A stretch of 64,000 nt of DNA from Nonomuraea coxensis DSM 45129 (GTDB lineage Bacteria > Actinomycetota > Actinomycetes > Streptosporangiales > Streptosporangiaceae), in contig NZ_CP068985.1 in assembly GCF_019397265.1 (NCBI RefSeq), positions 4,940,501-5,004,500 on the forward strand, read 5' to 3'. Positions 57,111 through 64,000 of the stretch are shown here, piece after piece (position 1 is the first letter of the stretch; each line of letters starts with the position of its first letter). Made by a program: the position numbers and the translations under genes. A model generated the notes under the pieces. That model was not told the origin of the DNA. It did no database searches and worked only from the letters and a program-made list of their open reading frames with translations.

Positions 57111-57638
57111 CTACGCGGCGCCGTTCCCGTCCCCGTTCCCGCGCAGCGCGGCGGCGAAGCGGCGGCCCGGCTCCGGGTCGGCCCCGAAGCGCGCGGCGTA
57201 GCGCTCGTGCGTCTCCCCCCAGTGCTCGTGCGCCTCCTCCTCGGTGACGGCCCGGCCGGACAGGTACGGCTCCAGCCGCGACAGGTAGACGTCCCACCCG
57301 GCGGCGGTCTGCGCCGCGAGGCCGTGGTCGTCGATGACGTGCACGAAGACGAGCCGGCAGCCGTCGCCGTCGGGGGTCAGGTCGAAGCTGTACGGCTGGC
57401 CGGCGTACGTCCAGGCCAGGCGGCGGGGCGGGTCGACCTCGGTCACCTCGACGCTCGCGCCGCCGGCGTCGAGGATCTCGCCGACCGCCGGCGTCCAGTC
57501 GACGGCGGCGGGGAACCAGGCCCTCAGCTCGTCGGGCACGCTCACGGCCCGCCACACGCGCTCGACGGGGAAGGCGAGCACGCGTTCGAAGCGCAGCGCC
57601 GGGCGGCCGTCGATGGTCTCCAGGGTTCCGTCGGTCAT
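57111..57638 (-). CDS. SRPBCC/AHSA1-domain protein paired with ArsR regulator
   Basis: The 175-residue START-fold protein has LRFERVLAFPVERVWRAVSV, PDELRAWFPAAVDWTPAVGE, VEVTEVDPPRRLAWTYAGQP and a C-terminal YLSRLEPYLSGRAVTEEEAH plus EHWGETHERYAARFG. It is coupled to the ArsR gene by a 4-base ATGA overlap. It is the second ArsR-SRPBCC pair in the window, but not obviously a recent duplicate of 38762-39728. Confidence 0.88.
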   Translation of the reverse strand: MTDGTLETIDGRPALRFERVLAFPVERVWRAVSVPDELRAWFPAAVDWTPAVGEILDAGGASVEVTEVDPPRRLAWTYAGQPYSFDLTPDGDGCRLVFVHVIDDHGLAAQTAAGWDVYLSRLEPYLSGRAVTEEEAHEHWGETHERYAARFGADPEPGRRFAAALRGNGDGNGAA

Positions 57639-57937
57639 GGGTTGTCCTCCAGGTGTCGTTCGAGGGCGTCGAGACGCTGGGACCAGAGCATCCGGTAGGG
57701 CTCCAGCCACTCCGCGACCTCGGCGAGCGGTTCGGGGCGCAGCGAGTAGACGCGCTGCTTGCCGTGCGTGCGCACGGCGACGAGCCCGGCCTCGCGGAGC
57801 ACCTTGAGGTGCTTGGACACGCCGGGCTGGCTGAGGTCGAGGTGTTTCACCAGCTCACCGGCGGGCCGCTCACCGGTGCGGAGCAGGTCGAGGATCCGCC
57901 TGCGGTGCGGCTCCGCCAAGGCTGCGTAGGCGCTCAT
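57635..57937 (-). CDS. ArsR-family transcriptional regulator
   Basis: The 100-residue protein has LAEPHRRRILDLLRTGERPA, LSQPGVSKHLKVLREAGLVA and HGKQRVYSLRPEPLAEVAEW, an ArsR winged helix without metal-binding Cys pair. The ATG at 57937 is chosen. An in-frame ATG at 57946 sits inside the palindrome 57944-57965, which is better read as operator. It represses the SRPBCC gene by family analogy. Confidence 0.9.
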   Translation of the reverse strand: MSAYAALAEPHRRRILDLLRTGERPAGELVKHLDLSQPGVSKHLKVLREAGLVAVRTHGKQRVYSLRPEPLAEVAEWLEPYRMLWSQRLDALERHLEDNP

Positions 57938-57943
57938 GGCATA

Positions 57944-57965
57944 CATATTGCCGAATGGCTATATG
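57944..57965. promoter_or_regulatory. ArsR operator candidate
   Basis: A 22-bp imperfect palindrome starts CATATTGCCGA and ends in the related inverted arm, pairing at 9 of 11 positions. It lies immediately upstream of the chosen ArsR start. Confidence 0.6.
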
Positions 57966-58019
57966 TAACGCAACCCCGCGGCGGTCCGCCCGTCCGGCGG
58001 ACCGCCGCGTCCGGCCTCC

Positions 58020-59519
58020 CTACTGCAGGATCTTGACGTCGTCCACGGCGGCCTCCACCAGGCTCGCGGTCGAGGCGTCGGCCGCCTCGACCACCACGCG
58101 GACGCTCTGGCCCGCGAACGCTGACACGTCGACCGTCGCGACCGCCCAGGCGCCGTCGCGGTCGGTGGCCGCGCCGAGCTGCTGGAACACGGTGCTCGTC
58201 GTGCTTCCGGCCACCTTGACCCGCAGGTAGTCGGCGCTGGAGGAGTTGCTGCCGTGCGCGAGGTACCAGGAGAACGACAGCTTCGGCGCCCCGGCGGGCA
58301 GCGTGATCGGCGGCGACTGGATCGAGGTCACTCCCCCGTCGACGTCGTTGGCGCCGGCGGACGATCCGGCCGACCGGCCGGTGACCAGGTCGTTGACGCC
58401 GCTGACCGTGGTGCCGAGCTGCTTGGCGCCGCTGGAGGTGGTGGCCTCGGGGTCTCCGCGCTCCCACAGGCCGCTCGTGGCGGTGCCGGCCACGGGCGTC
58501 CAGCCCCGGTCGGTCTCGAAGTCGTCCGCCCAGACCACGGTGGGCGGCACGGCGGTGCCGATGGTCCAGACCGCGTACGCGACCGCGTCGGCGTTGCGGT
58601 CGAGCGCGGTGTCGCTGATGTTGGCCGTCGTGTCGCAGGAGCGGTGGTAGCACGGGTCGAAGGCCTGCCCCGCCGTGCCGCCCCACAGCTGCGCCTGGGC
58701 GCTGGACTTGACGCCCTCGGCGCCGGTGAAGGTGCCGCCGGCCGGGATGCCCTGGGAGATGAACGGGCCGTAGTCCGAGCGGCCGTCGAAGTCGGTGCCG
58801 CGCGTGGGCACGCCGATCGAGGCGAAGTAGTCCTGGAGGACCCGTTCGAGGTCGGCGGAGCCGGCGGGGCCGGGGCCGGAGCCGACCCCGTCGGAGTTGT
58901 CGCCGTCGTAGATGAAGTAGCCGGCGTTGGGCGAGCCGACCATGTCGAAGTTGAGGTACCCCTTGATCTTGGCGCGTTCGGCGGCGGCCAGGTTGGTGAC
59001 GTAGAACTGCGAGCCGCGCAGCCCCAGCTCCTCGGCGCCCCACCAGGCGAAGCGCAGGTGCTTGGTGGGCTGGAGCGCCTGCCGGGAGACCTCGAGCGCG
59101 GTCTCCAGGATCGCGGCGCTGCCGGAGCCGTTGTCGTTGATGCCGGGGCCGGCCGTCACGCTGTCGAGGTGGGCGCCGATCATGAGGATGTCGTCGGGGT
59201 TGCCGCCGGGCCAGTCGGCGATCACGTTGTAGCCGGTGGCGCCGTTGTAGGTGAACGACTGCAGGGTGGTCGTGTACCCGGCGGCGTCGAGGCGGCCTTT
59301 GACGTAGTTGGCTGAGGCGAGGTAGCCGGGCCGGCCGTGGGCGCGGTTGCCGCCGTTGGCGGTGGCGATGCTCTGTAACTGGGTCAGGTGCGCTTTGACC
59401 GCCGCCAGCGGGATGTCGGGCGCGGCGAGCGCCGCCGAGGCCGGCGCCGGCGCGCCGGTGAGGGCGCCGGCCAGGGCCAGGGTCACGGTGGTGAGTACGG
59501 CGAGCAGACGTGATCTCAT
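58020..59519 (-). CDS. secreted M28-family zinc aminopeptidase
   Basis: The 499-residue protein has a signal peptide (MRSRLLAVLTTVTLALAGAL, cleavage near ASA at 29). The M28 catalytic domain shows metal ligands His in GAHLDSV, Asp in GINDNGSG, WWGAEELGLRGS (base Glu plus ligand Glu), NFDMVGSPNAGYF and the last His in DPCYHRSCDT. Two Cys near that His probably form a disulphide, as in Streptomyces griseus aminopeptidase. After about residue 330 comes a separate beta-sandwich domain (DDFETDRGWTPVAGTATSGL, LSFSWYLAHGSNSSSADYLR), perhaps for substrate or cell-wall binding. Confidence 0.93.
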   Translation of the reverse strand: MRSRLLAVLTTVTLALAGALTGAPAPASAALAAPDIPLAAVKAHLTQLQSIATANGGNRAHGRPGYLASANYVKGRLDAAGYTTTLQSFTYNGATGYNVIADWPGGNPDDILMIGAHLDSVTAGPGINDNGSGSAAILETALEVSRQALQPTKHLRFAWWGAEELGLRGSQFYVTNLAAAERAKIKGYLNFDMVGSPNAGYFIYDGDNSDGVGSGPGPAGSADLERVLQDYFASIGVPTRGTDFDGRSDYGPFISQGIPAGGTFTGAEGVKSSAQAQLWGGTAGQAFDPCYHRSCDTTANISDTALDRNADAVAYAVWTIGTAVPPTVVWADDFETDRGWTPVAGTATSGLWERGDPEATTSSGAKQLGTTVSGVNDLVTGRSAGSSAGANDVDGGVTSIQSPPITLPAGAPKLSFSWYLAHGSNSSSADYLRVKVAGSTTSTVFQQLGAATDRDGAWAVATVDVSAFAGQSVRVVVEAADASTASLVEAAVDDVKILQ

Positions 59520-59789
59520 GCCATTCCTCTGGGGATCTGACGGGACGAGATAATTCCCCCGCGATGGTGCTGTAAGGAACGTAATGGCACACGGGGAGGT
59601 CGCCTAGACCCGATCTCGCGCCCGGAAGAAGGTGCCGCCCGGGCCTCGCTCGGCCATATGGTCCTTTCTTCCGGAATGTCCTTTCGATGATCACTCCACC
59701 GCACGCGACCGGCGGAAAACATGACATCAGGTGTCGGGTTTCAGGAGGAAGGTGGTTCCTTCCGGATACCTGAGAACGAAGGACCTTCC

Positions 59790-60308
59790 TTGCACGAGAC
59801 ACCAGAAGAGCTGAAGCGGCTCCAGTCCCTTCTCGACGCCTCGCTCTCCCGCTCGACCGCGCACCTCCGCTCGATCGTCACCGCGCGCACCCTCCGGGCG
59901 GAGCAGCTCACCGAGGTCCTGACCGGCATGTGCACCCTCGCCCTGTCGACCGTGACGGCGAAGGGCGAGCCGCGGATCAGCGGCGCGGACGGGCACTTCC
60001 TGCACGGCATGTGGCACTTCGGCACGGCCCGCGAGGCCGCCAAGGCCCGCCACCTCGCGGCCCGTCCCGCCGCCAGCGCCGCCCACATGCGCGGGGAGGA
60101 CCTGGGCGTGTTCACGCACGGCACCGTGGAGATCCTCAATCCCCTGGACGGCGAGCCGGCCCCTGACTGGCCGGACCTGCTCGCCTACTTCAAGGACTTC
60201 TACGGCGCCGGCGCCTTCGACTGGGACACCGAGGTGGTGTACTACCGGCTGCGTCCGCACTGGATGACGGTCTACGCCCCCGACTTCGCCAAACTGACCG
60301 CGTCCTAG
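59790..60308 (+). CDS. PPOX-class pyridoxamine 5'-phosphate oxidase-like protein
   Basis: The 172-residue protein is read from TTG at 59790 (LHETPEELKRLQSLLDASLS), which has GAAGGA 6 bases upstream and fits the family N-terminus; the frame remains open to ATG 59721. The split barrel shows LTGMCTLALSTVTAKGEPRI, HFGTAREAAKARHLAARPAA, THGTVEILNPLDG and YYRLRPHWMTVYAPDFAKL. It probably binds FMN or F420. The last four bases overlap the convergent MFS gene. Confidence 0.86.
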   Translation: MHETPEELKRLQSLLDASLSRSTAHLRSIVTARTLRAEQLTEVLTGMCTLALSTVTAKGEPRISGADGHFLHGMWHFGTAREAAKARHLAARPAASAAHMRGEDLGVFTHGTVEILNPLDGEPAPDWPDLLAYFKDFYGAGAFDWDTEVVYYRLRPHWMTVYAPDFAKLTAS

Positions 60309-61663
60309 CGTCCGGCGTCGTCGACCAGGACGCGCGCCAGGACGAAGGCGACGAGCCCGGCGAGGACCACCGACAGCAGGCCGGCGCGCAGGCTGACGAG
60401 GTCGGCGACGAACCCGACGAGCAGCGGCGACAGCAGGAACCCGCCGCGCAGCAGCCAGCTCACGACGGTCAGCCCGGTGCCGGGGGGCAGGCCGGGCAGC
60501 TCGTCGGCGGTGTGCATGGCGGCGGGGACGAGGGTGGCCGTGCCGAGCCCGGCCAGGACGAACCCGGCCAGCGCCGACGGGACGGACGGCACGGCCAGCG
60601 CGGCGCCCATCCCGGCGGCGGCCAGGAGGCCGCCCGCCCTGGTCACCGTCCGGTGGCCGAAGCGGTCCACGACGCGGTCGCCGGACAGGCGGCCGACGGT
60701 CATGGCGGTCTGGAAGGCCACGACCGCGAGGCCGGCGGTGGCGGCGTCGGCGCGCAGGCCGGTGAGGTAGAGGGCGCCCCAGGACGCGCCGGCGTCCTCG
60801 ACGAGCGCGCCGCACGCGGCCAGCAGGCCGAGCGCGGCGAGCATCCCCACCGCCGGCCCCCCGGACGAACGCCGCCCCGGCCGCCCGCCGGAAGCCGCCG
60901 GATCGCCGCCGGTGGCCGCTCCGCCGTCTCCGGAAGCGGGACGGGCGGCGTTCGGGGCAGGGGCCGGAGGGGCTGCGTTCGGGGCAGGGGCGGGATGGGC
61001 GGTGGCAGGAGCGGGATGGCCGTCGGCGGAGGCTGGGGGCCGGGGGGCGCGTTCGGCGTTCTCCGGGCCGGGCAGCAGGAACCGGTAGGCGGCGACGGCG
61101 ACGGCGCTGATCAGCGCGGCGGAGATCCCCAGATGGACCGCCAGGGGCAGGCGGAGCCCGGCGGCGGCCGCGCCCATCAGGCCGCCCAGCACCGCGCCGA
61201 TGCTCCACACCCCGTGCAGCGAGTTGAGTATGGACCGCTGGTAGAGCCGTTGCACGCGCAGGCCGTGGGCGTTCTGCGCGACGTCCACCACGGCGTCGAG
61301 CGCGCCCACGACGAACAGCACGCCGCCGAAGGCGACCCAGTTCGGCGCGAACGGGATCGCCAGGATCGCGAGCGTGGTGGCGACGGTGCCGGACACCGCC
61401 ACCCGGGCCGAGCCGAAACGGCGGACGAACACCCCGGCGAGCAGCCCGGCCAGCAGCGCGCCGACCGAGAAGGCGGCCACCGCGCCGCCGAAGACGGCGT
61501 TGCTCACGCCGAGGTCGGCCTTGATCTGCGGATAGCGCGGGACCACGTTGAAGAACACGGCGCCGTTGGTGAGGAACAGCGCCGCGACGGCGGCGCGGGC
61601 CAGCCGCGCCTGGCGGCCGGGCGCGGAGGGAAGGGCGGCGGGACGGATCCGTTCGGGCGTCAT
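60305..61663 (-). CDS. MFS transporter (12-TM, with low-complexity central loop)
   Basis: The 452-residue protein has two six-helix bundles with the motif-A region LAGVFVRRFGSARVAV, and LGGLMGAAAAGLRLPLAV later. Between them is a long loop rich in Pro/Ala/Gly (residues about 205-265), with repeated PAPNAA units. The family resembles YbjJ/inner-membrane MFS members without known substrates. It overlaps the PPOX gene end by four bases (convergent). Confidence 0.9.
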   Translation of the reverse strand: MTPERIRPAALPSAPGRQARLARAAVAALFLTNGAVFFNVVPRYPQIKADLGVSNAVFGGAVAAFSVGALLAGLLAGVFVRRFGSARVAVSGTVATTLAILAIPFAPNWVAFGGVLFVVGALDAVVDVAQNAHGLRVQRLYQRSILNSLHGVWSIGAVLGGLMGAAAAGLRLPLAVHLGISAALISAVAVAAYRFLLPGPENAERAPRPPASADGHPAPATAHPAPAPNAAPPAPAPNAARPASGDGGAATGGDPAASGGRPGRRSSGGPAVGMLAALGLLAACGALVEDAGASWGALYLTGLRADAATAGLAVVAFQTAMTVGRLSGDRVVDRFGHRTVTRAGGLLAAAGMGAALAVPSVPSALAGFVLAGLGTATLVPAAMHTADELPGLPPGTGLTVVSWLLRGGFLLSPLLVGFVADLVSLRAGLLSVVLAGLVAFVLARVLVDDAGR

Positions 61664-61804
61664 CGGGCCCGGCGGCGGGTCCGGGAATCGTTCGTGCCGG
61701 GGAGGACCGGGTTCCCATCAGGCATCATGTGTACGAGCGTACAGAGCCGTGCTTGATCGTCCCCGCCGGGACCGGCCGAGACCGGCAGGAAAGGAAGGGC
61801 TTCC

Positions 61805-63517
61805 ATGGAGGCGCCCGACGGCGACGAGCGGCGGTGCCGGGCGGCAGCGGCCGGACGGCCCGCCGCGCCGGCCGAGCTGAGCGAGCTCCGCCAGGCCGGC
61901 ACCTACCTGGTGGACGACCGCGGCCGGATCATCGAGGTCAGCGCCCAGGCGCTGCGCCTGCTCGGGCGCACGGCCGACGAGCTGCTCGGGCGGGACGCCC
62001 ACGACGTGCTGCATCGCGGCCGCTACGGCGAGAGCCTGCCCCGCAGCCGGTGCGCGATGCGGCAGCCCCTCATCGCCGGGCGCAGCGGGCAGGGGGAGCT
62101 GGAGTGGTTCGAGCGCGGGGACGGCACCCTGCTGCCGGTCTCCTGGCTGCTCACGCCGTGCGGCCTCGGCGGAGGGCGCACCGGCTCGCTGGTGATCTTC
62201 TACGAGTCCGGGATTGCCGAGCCCGCCCGGCGGGAGCCGGAGAGCGCCTCGGCCTCGATGTCGGAGCTCGACCGGCTGGCCCTGCTCGCGGAGACGACCA
62301 CGATCCTCACGGCCAGCCTGGAGGTGGCGGAGACGCTGCGCCAGCTCGTCCGGCTCACGGTGCCGCTGCTGGCGGACTGGGCGGTGGTGGACCTGCTCAC
62401 CGAGGACCACGGCGTGTCACGCGCCGTGGTGGCGCACCACGAGAACGGCGGCGTGATCCACCGGGAGGACCTCCAGGGGCCGATGCCGCCGGTGCCGGAG
62501 GAGTCGCCGATGCCGCTGTCGCGGGCGCTGCGCGGCGTCACCGCGACGCTGGCCGGCCCCGAGACCTACCGGGGGACGCCCGACTCGCACATCGCGGTCG
62601 CCCAGCGGAAGCTGTTCCAGGCCACGGGCATGCACTCGGCGTGCATCGTCCCCATCCGCGGGGTGCGCGAGGTGGTGGGGGCGCTGACCCTCGGGCGGGC
62701 CGACCAGCCGGGCGCGTTCACCACGACCGACCTGCTCCTGGTCGAGGACATCGCCCGCCGCGCCGGGCTGGCCCTGGACAACGCCCGCCTGTACGAGCGG
62801 CAGCGCCGCGTGGCCGAGACCATGCAGCGCCACCTGCTGCCGCAACTGCCGGTCGTGCCGGGCGTGCGGATGAGCGCCCGGTACGTTCCCGCGCCCCGCG
62901 CCTCGCAGGTCGGCGGCGACTGGTACGACGCCTTCCACCTGCCGGGCGGCGGCACCGCGCTGGTGATCGGCGACGTGGTCGGCCACGACCTCGACGCCGC
63001 CGCCGGCATGGCGCAGATCTGCAACATGCTGCGCGCCTACGCCGGAGCGCAGCGGGAGTCGCCCCGCACGGTCCTGGACCGGCTGGACCTGGCGGTGACC
63101 CGGATGGCGCAGACCACGATGGCCACCGTCGTCCTCGCCCACCTGGAGCGCGCGGGCGACGAGGGCTGGCTGCTGCGCTGGGCCAACGCCGGCCATCCCC
63201 CGCCGCTCCTCGTCGAGCAGGACGGGCGGGCCCGGTTCCTGGAGGCGGGGCACGGCCCGCTGCTGGGCACCGGGCTGCGTCCCGCCCGCGCCGACGCCGT
63301 GATCGAGCTGCCGCCCGGCTCGGCCCTGCTGCTCTACACCGACGGGCTCGTCGAGTCCCGGGCGCACAACCTCGACGAGGGCCTGGGCCGGCTGTGCCGG
63401 CGCGCCGCCGGCCTGGCCGGCCTCCCGCTGGACGCCCTCTGCGACCTGCTGCTCGACGACGTGCGGCCGGCCGACAACGACGACGACGTGGCCATGCTGG
63501 CGCTGCGCGTCCCCTGA
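61805..63517 (+). CDS. PAS-GAF-SpoIIE/PP2C phosphatase (RsbU-like)
   Basis: The 570-residue protein has a PAS domain (GTYLVDDRGRIIEVSAQALR, about residues 30-130), a GAF domain (LAETTTILTASLEVAETLRQ through IARRAGLALDNARLYERQRR), then a SpoIIE phosphatase with METMQRHLLPQLPVVPGVRM-like start, VGGDWYDAFHLPGGGTALVI, GDVVGHDLDAAAGM, NAGHPPPLLV and TDGLVESR, all metal-binding Asp positions present. Such enzymes dephosphorylate anti-anti-sigma factors in response to a signal. It could act with RsbW-like kinases such as 16656-17099. GGAAGG lies upstream of the ATG. Confidence 0.92.
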   Translation: MEAPDGDERRCRAAAAGRPAAPAELSELRQAGTYLVDDRGRIIEVSAQALRLLGRTADELLGRDAHDVLHRGRYGESLPRSRCAMRQPLIAGRSGQGELEWFERGDGTLLPVSWLLTPCGLGGGRTGSLVIFYESGIAEPARREPESASASMSELDRLALLAETTTILTASLEVAETLRQLVRLTVPLLADWAVVDLLTEDHGVSRAVVAHHENGGVIHREDLQGPMPPVPEESPMPLSRALRGVTATLAGPETYRGTPDSHIAVAQRKLFQATGMHSACIVPIRGVREVVGALTLGRADQPGAFTTTDLLLVEDIARRAGLALDNARLYERQRRVAETMQRHLLPQLPVVPGVRMSARYVPAPRASQVGGDWYDAFHLPGGGTALVIGDVVGHDLDAAAGMAQICNMLRAYAGAQRESPRTVLDRLDLAVTRMAQTTMATVVLAHLERAGDEGWLLRWANAGHPPPLLVEQDGRARFLEAGHGPLLGTGLRPARADAVIELPPGSALLLYTDGLVESRAHNLDEGLGRLCRRAAGLAGLPLDALCDLLLDDVRPADNDDDVAMLALRVP

Positions 63518-63540
63518 GCCGGGCAGGGCGGCGGGCCGGA

Positions 63541-63588
63541 CGGCGGGCCAGCCGGCGGGCCAGCCGGCGGGCCAGCCGGCGGGCTAGG
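63541..63588 (+). repeat. 12-bp tandem repeat between the phosphatase and aldo/keto reductase genes
   Basis: CGGCGGGCCAGC is repeated three times (63541, 63553, 63565), followed by a degenerate fourth unit that contains the aldo/keto reductase stop codon. This short GC-rich tandem repeat is intergenic; no CRISPR-like spacers are present. Confidence 0.85.
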
Positions 63589-64000
63589 CGACGGCCGAGG
63601 TCAGCTCGGCGACGTCGTCATCGCTGAGCCGGAGGCCCGCGGCGGCGACGTTCTGCTCCAGGTGCTCGACCGACGACGTGCCGGGGATGGGCAGCATGAC
63701 GGGCGAGCGGCGGAGCAGCCAGGCGAGCGCGAGCTGCGAGGGCGTGGCCGACATCCGGGAGGCGAGGTCCGCGAGCGGCCCGCCCGCCTTCGCCAGGCTG
63801 CCGGTGGCCAGCGGGAACCAGGGGATGAAGGCGATCCGGTGGCGTTCGCAGTGGTCGAGCACGTCCTCGGCGGAGCGGTTGGCCAGGTTGTACAGGTTCT
63901 GGACGGAGGCGATCGGGGTGATGGCGCGGGCCTGCTCGATCTGGTGGACGGTCACCTCCGACAGGCCGATGTGCGCGACCTTCCCTTCGTCCTTGAGCGC
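63584..64000 (-). CDS. aldo/keto reductase, 3' part (cut by window end)
   Basis: The visible 138 residues continue from beyond the window: ALKDEGKVAHIGLSEVTVHQ (GKVxHIGLS motif), ITPIASVQNLYNLANRS, IAFIPWFPLATGSLAKAGG, LALAWLLRRSPVMLPIPGTS and LEQNVAAAGLRLSDDDVAEL. These are the last strands and cofactor-binding segments of an NADPH-dependent AKR, similar to the YajO/Tas-like group. The first half, with the catalytic Tyr and Lys, lies outside. Stop TAG is in the tandem repeat. Confidence 0.9.
   Translation of the reverse strand, partial: ALKDEGKVAHIGLSEVTVHQIEQARAITPIASVQNLYNLANRSAEDVLDHCERHRIAFIPWFPLATGSLAKAGGPLADLASRMSATPSQLALAWLLRRSPVMLPIPGTSSVEHLEQNVAAAGLRLSDDDVAELTSAVA

Noticed and set aside
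63541..63588. CRISPR-like array
   Set aside because: The units are contiguous 12-bp tandem repeats without spacers, and no cas genes occur in the window.
1..64000. rRNA or tRNA genes
   Set aside because: No recognisable tRNA cloverleaf or rRNA segment was noticed while reading both strands. A covariance search was not possible here.

Overview
The window is about 73% GC, with G/C-ending codons, GTG and TTG starts, many 4-bp GTGA/ATGA gene overlaps and divergent regulator-target pairs. With BTAD/AfsR regulators, F420-type enzymes (LLM, DDN-like), CGNR and SCO6745-family proteins and SpoIIE phosphatases, this points to a filamentous actinomycete, plausibly of the Streptosporangiales (Nonomuraea-like). 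The lineage is an inference from gene content. The window is accessory or chromosome-arm-like sequence: regulators, oxidoreductases, hydrolases and transporters, with no rRNA, tRNA, ribosomal genes or large biosynthetic enzymes seen.

1-7634: an alpha/beta-hydrolase gene is split by a complete 7,172-bp Tn3-family transposon (91-7262). It has 45-bp inverted repeats (42/45 identical) and a 5-bp TACCT target duplication. Inside are a TnpI-like tyrosine recombinase with a candidate resolution site, a decayed second transposase, a coupled AlkZ-like DNA glycosylase/VOC gene pair as cargo, and an intact TnpA.

7642-14991: a dehalogenase-like hydrolase divergent from a SARP/BTAD regulator, an SDR, a frameshifted Lrp/AsnC regulator, a pirin-TPR operon ending in a strong hairpin, and a WYL regulator. 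14994-17186: an AMP-ligase and an RsbW-like ATPase bracketed by a 17-bp direct repeat. 17203-29970: an LLM oxidoreductase, a secreted PL11 rhamnogalacturonan lyase behind LacI-type operator candidates, small secreted and hypothetical proteins, CGNR and SCO6745-family proteins, a serine hydrolase, a 1,053-residue AfsR-like regulator, a DrrAB-like ABC exporter and a LysR regulator divergent from a class I amidotransferase-like protein.

30742-39728: a methyltransferase, an imine-reductase-like enzyme divergent from its HxlR regulator, an AraC regulator, a beta-hydroxyacid dehydrogenase followed by an SDR remnant, a guanidine-III riboswitch controlling a Gdx-type SMR exporter, DedA, a WYL regulator and an ArsR-AHSA1 pair. 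39780-44242 is a five-gene operon, bioY - acyl-CoA-ligase - thiolase - bioM(ecfA) - bioN(ecfT), linking a biotin ECF transporter to two acyl-CoA enzymes. 44795-51449: a secreted beta-propeller, an XRE-cupin/GNAT operon with a 31-bp operator, a nitroreductase-hemerythrin fusion, a TetR divergent from a PPOX/haloalkane dehalogenase operon, and an unrecognised 313-residue protein.

51454-64000: a TPR-containing XRE-like regulator divergent from an ATP-grasp-like protein that seems to have lost its metal-binding motif, a nitronate monooxygenase, a hydrolase, a CMD-family protein, a second ArsR-SRPBCC pair, a secreted M28 aminopeptidase, a PPOX protein, an MFS transporter, a PAS-GAF-SpoIIE phosphatase and the 3' part of an aldo/keto reductase cut by the window edge.
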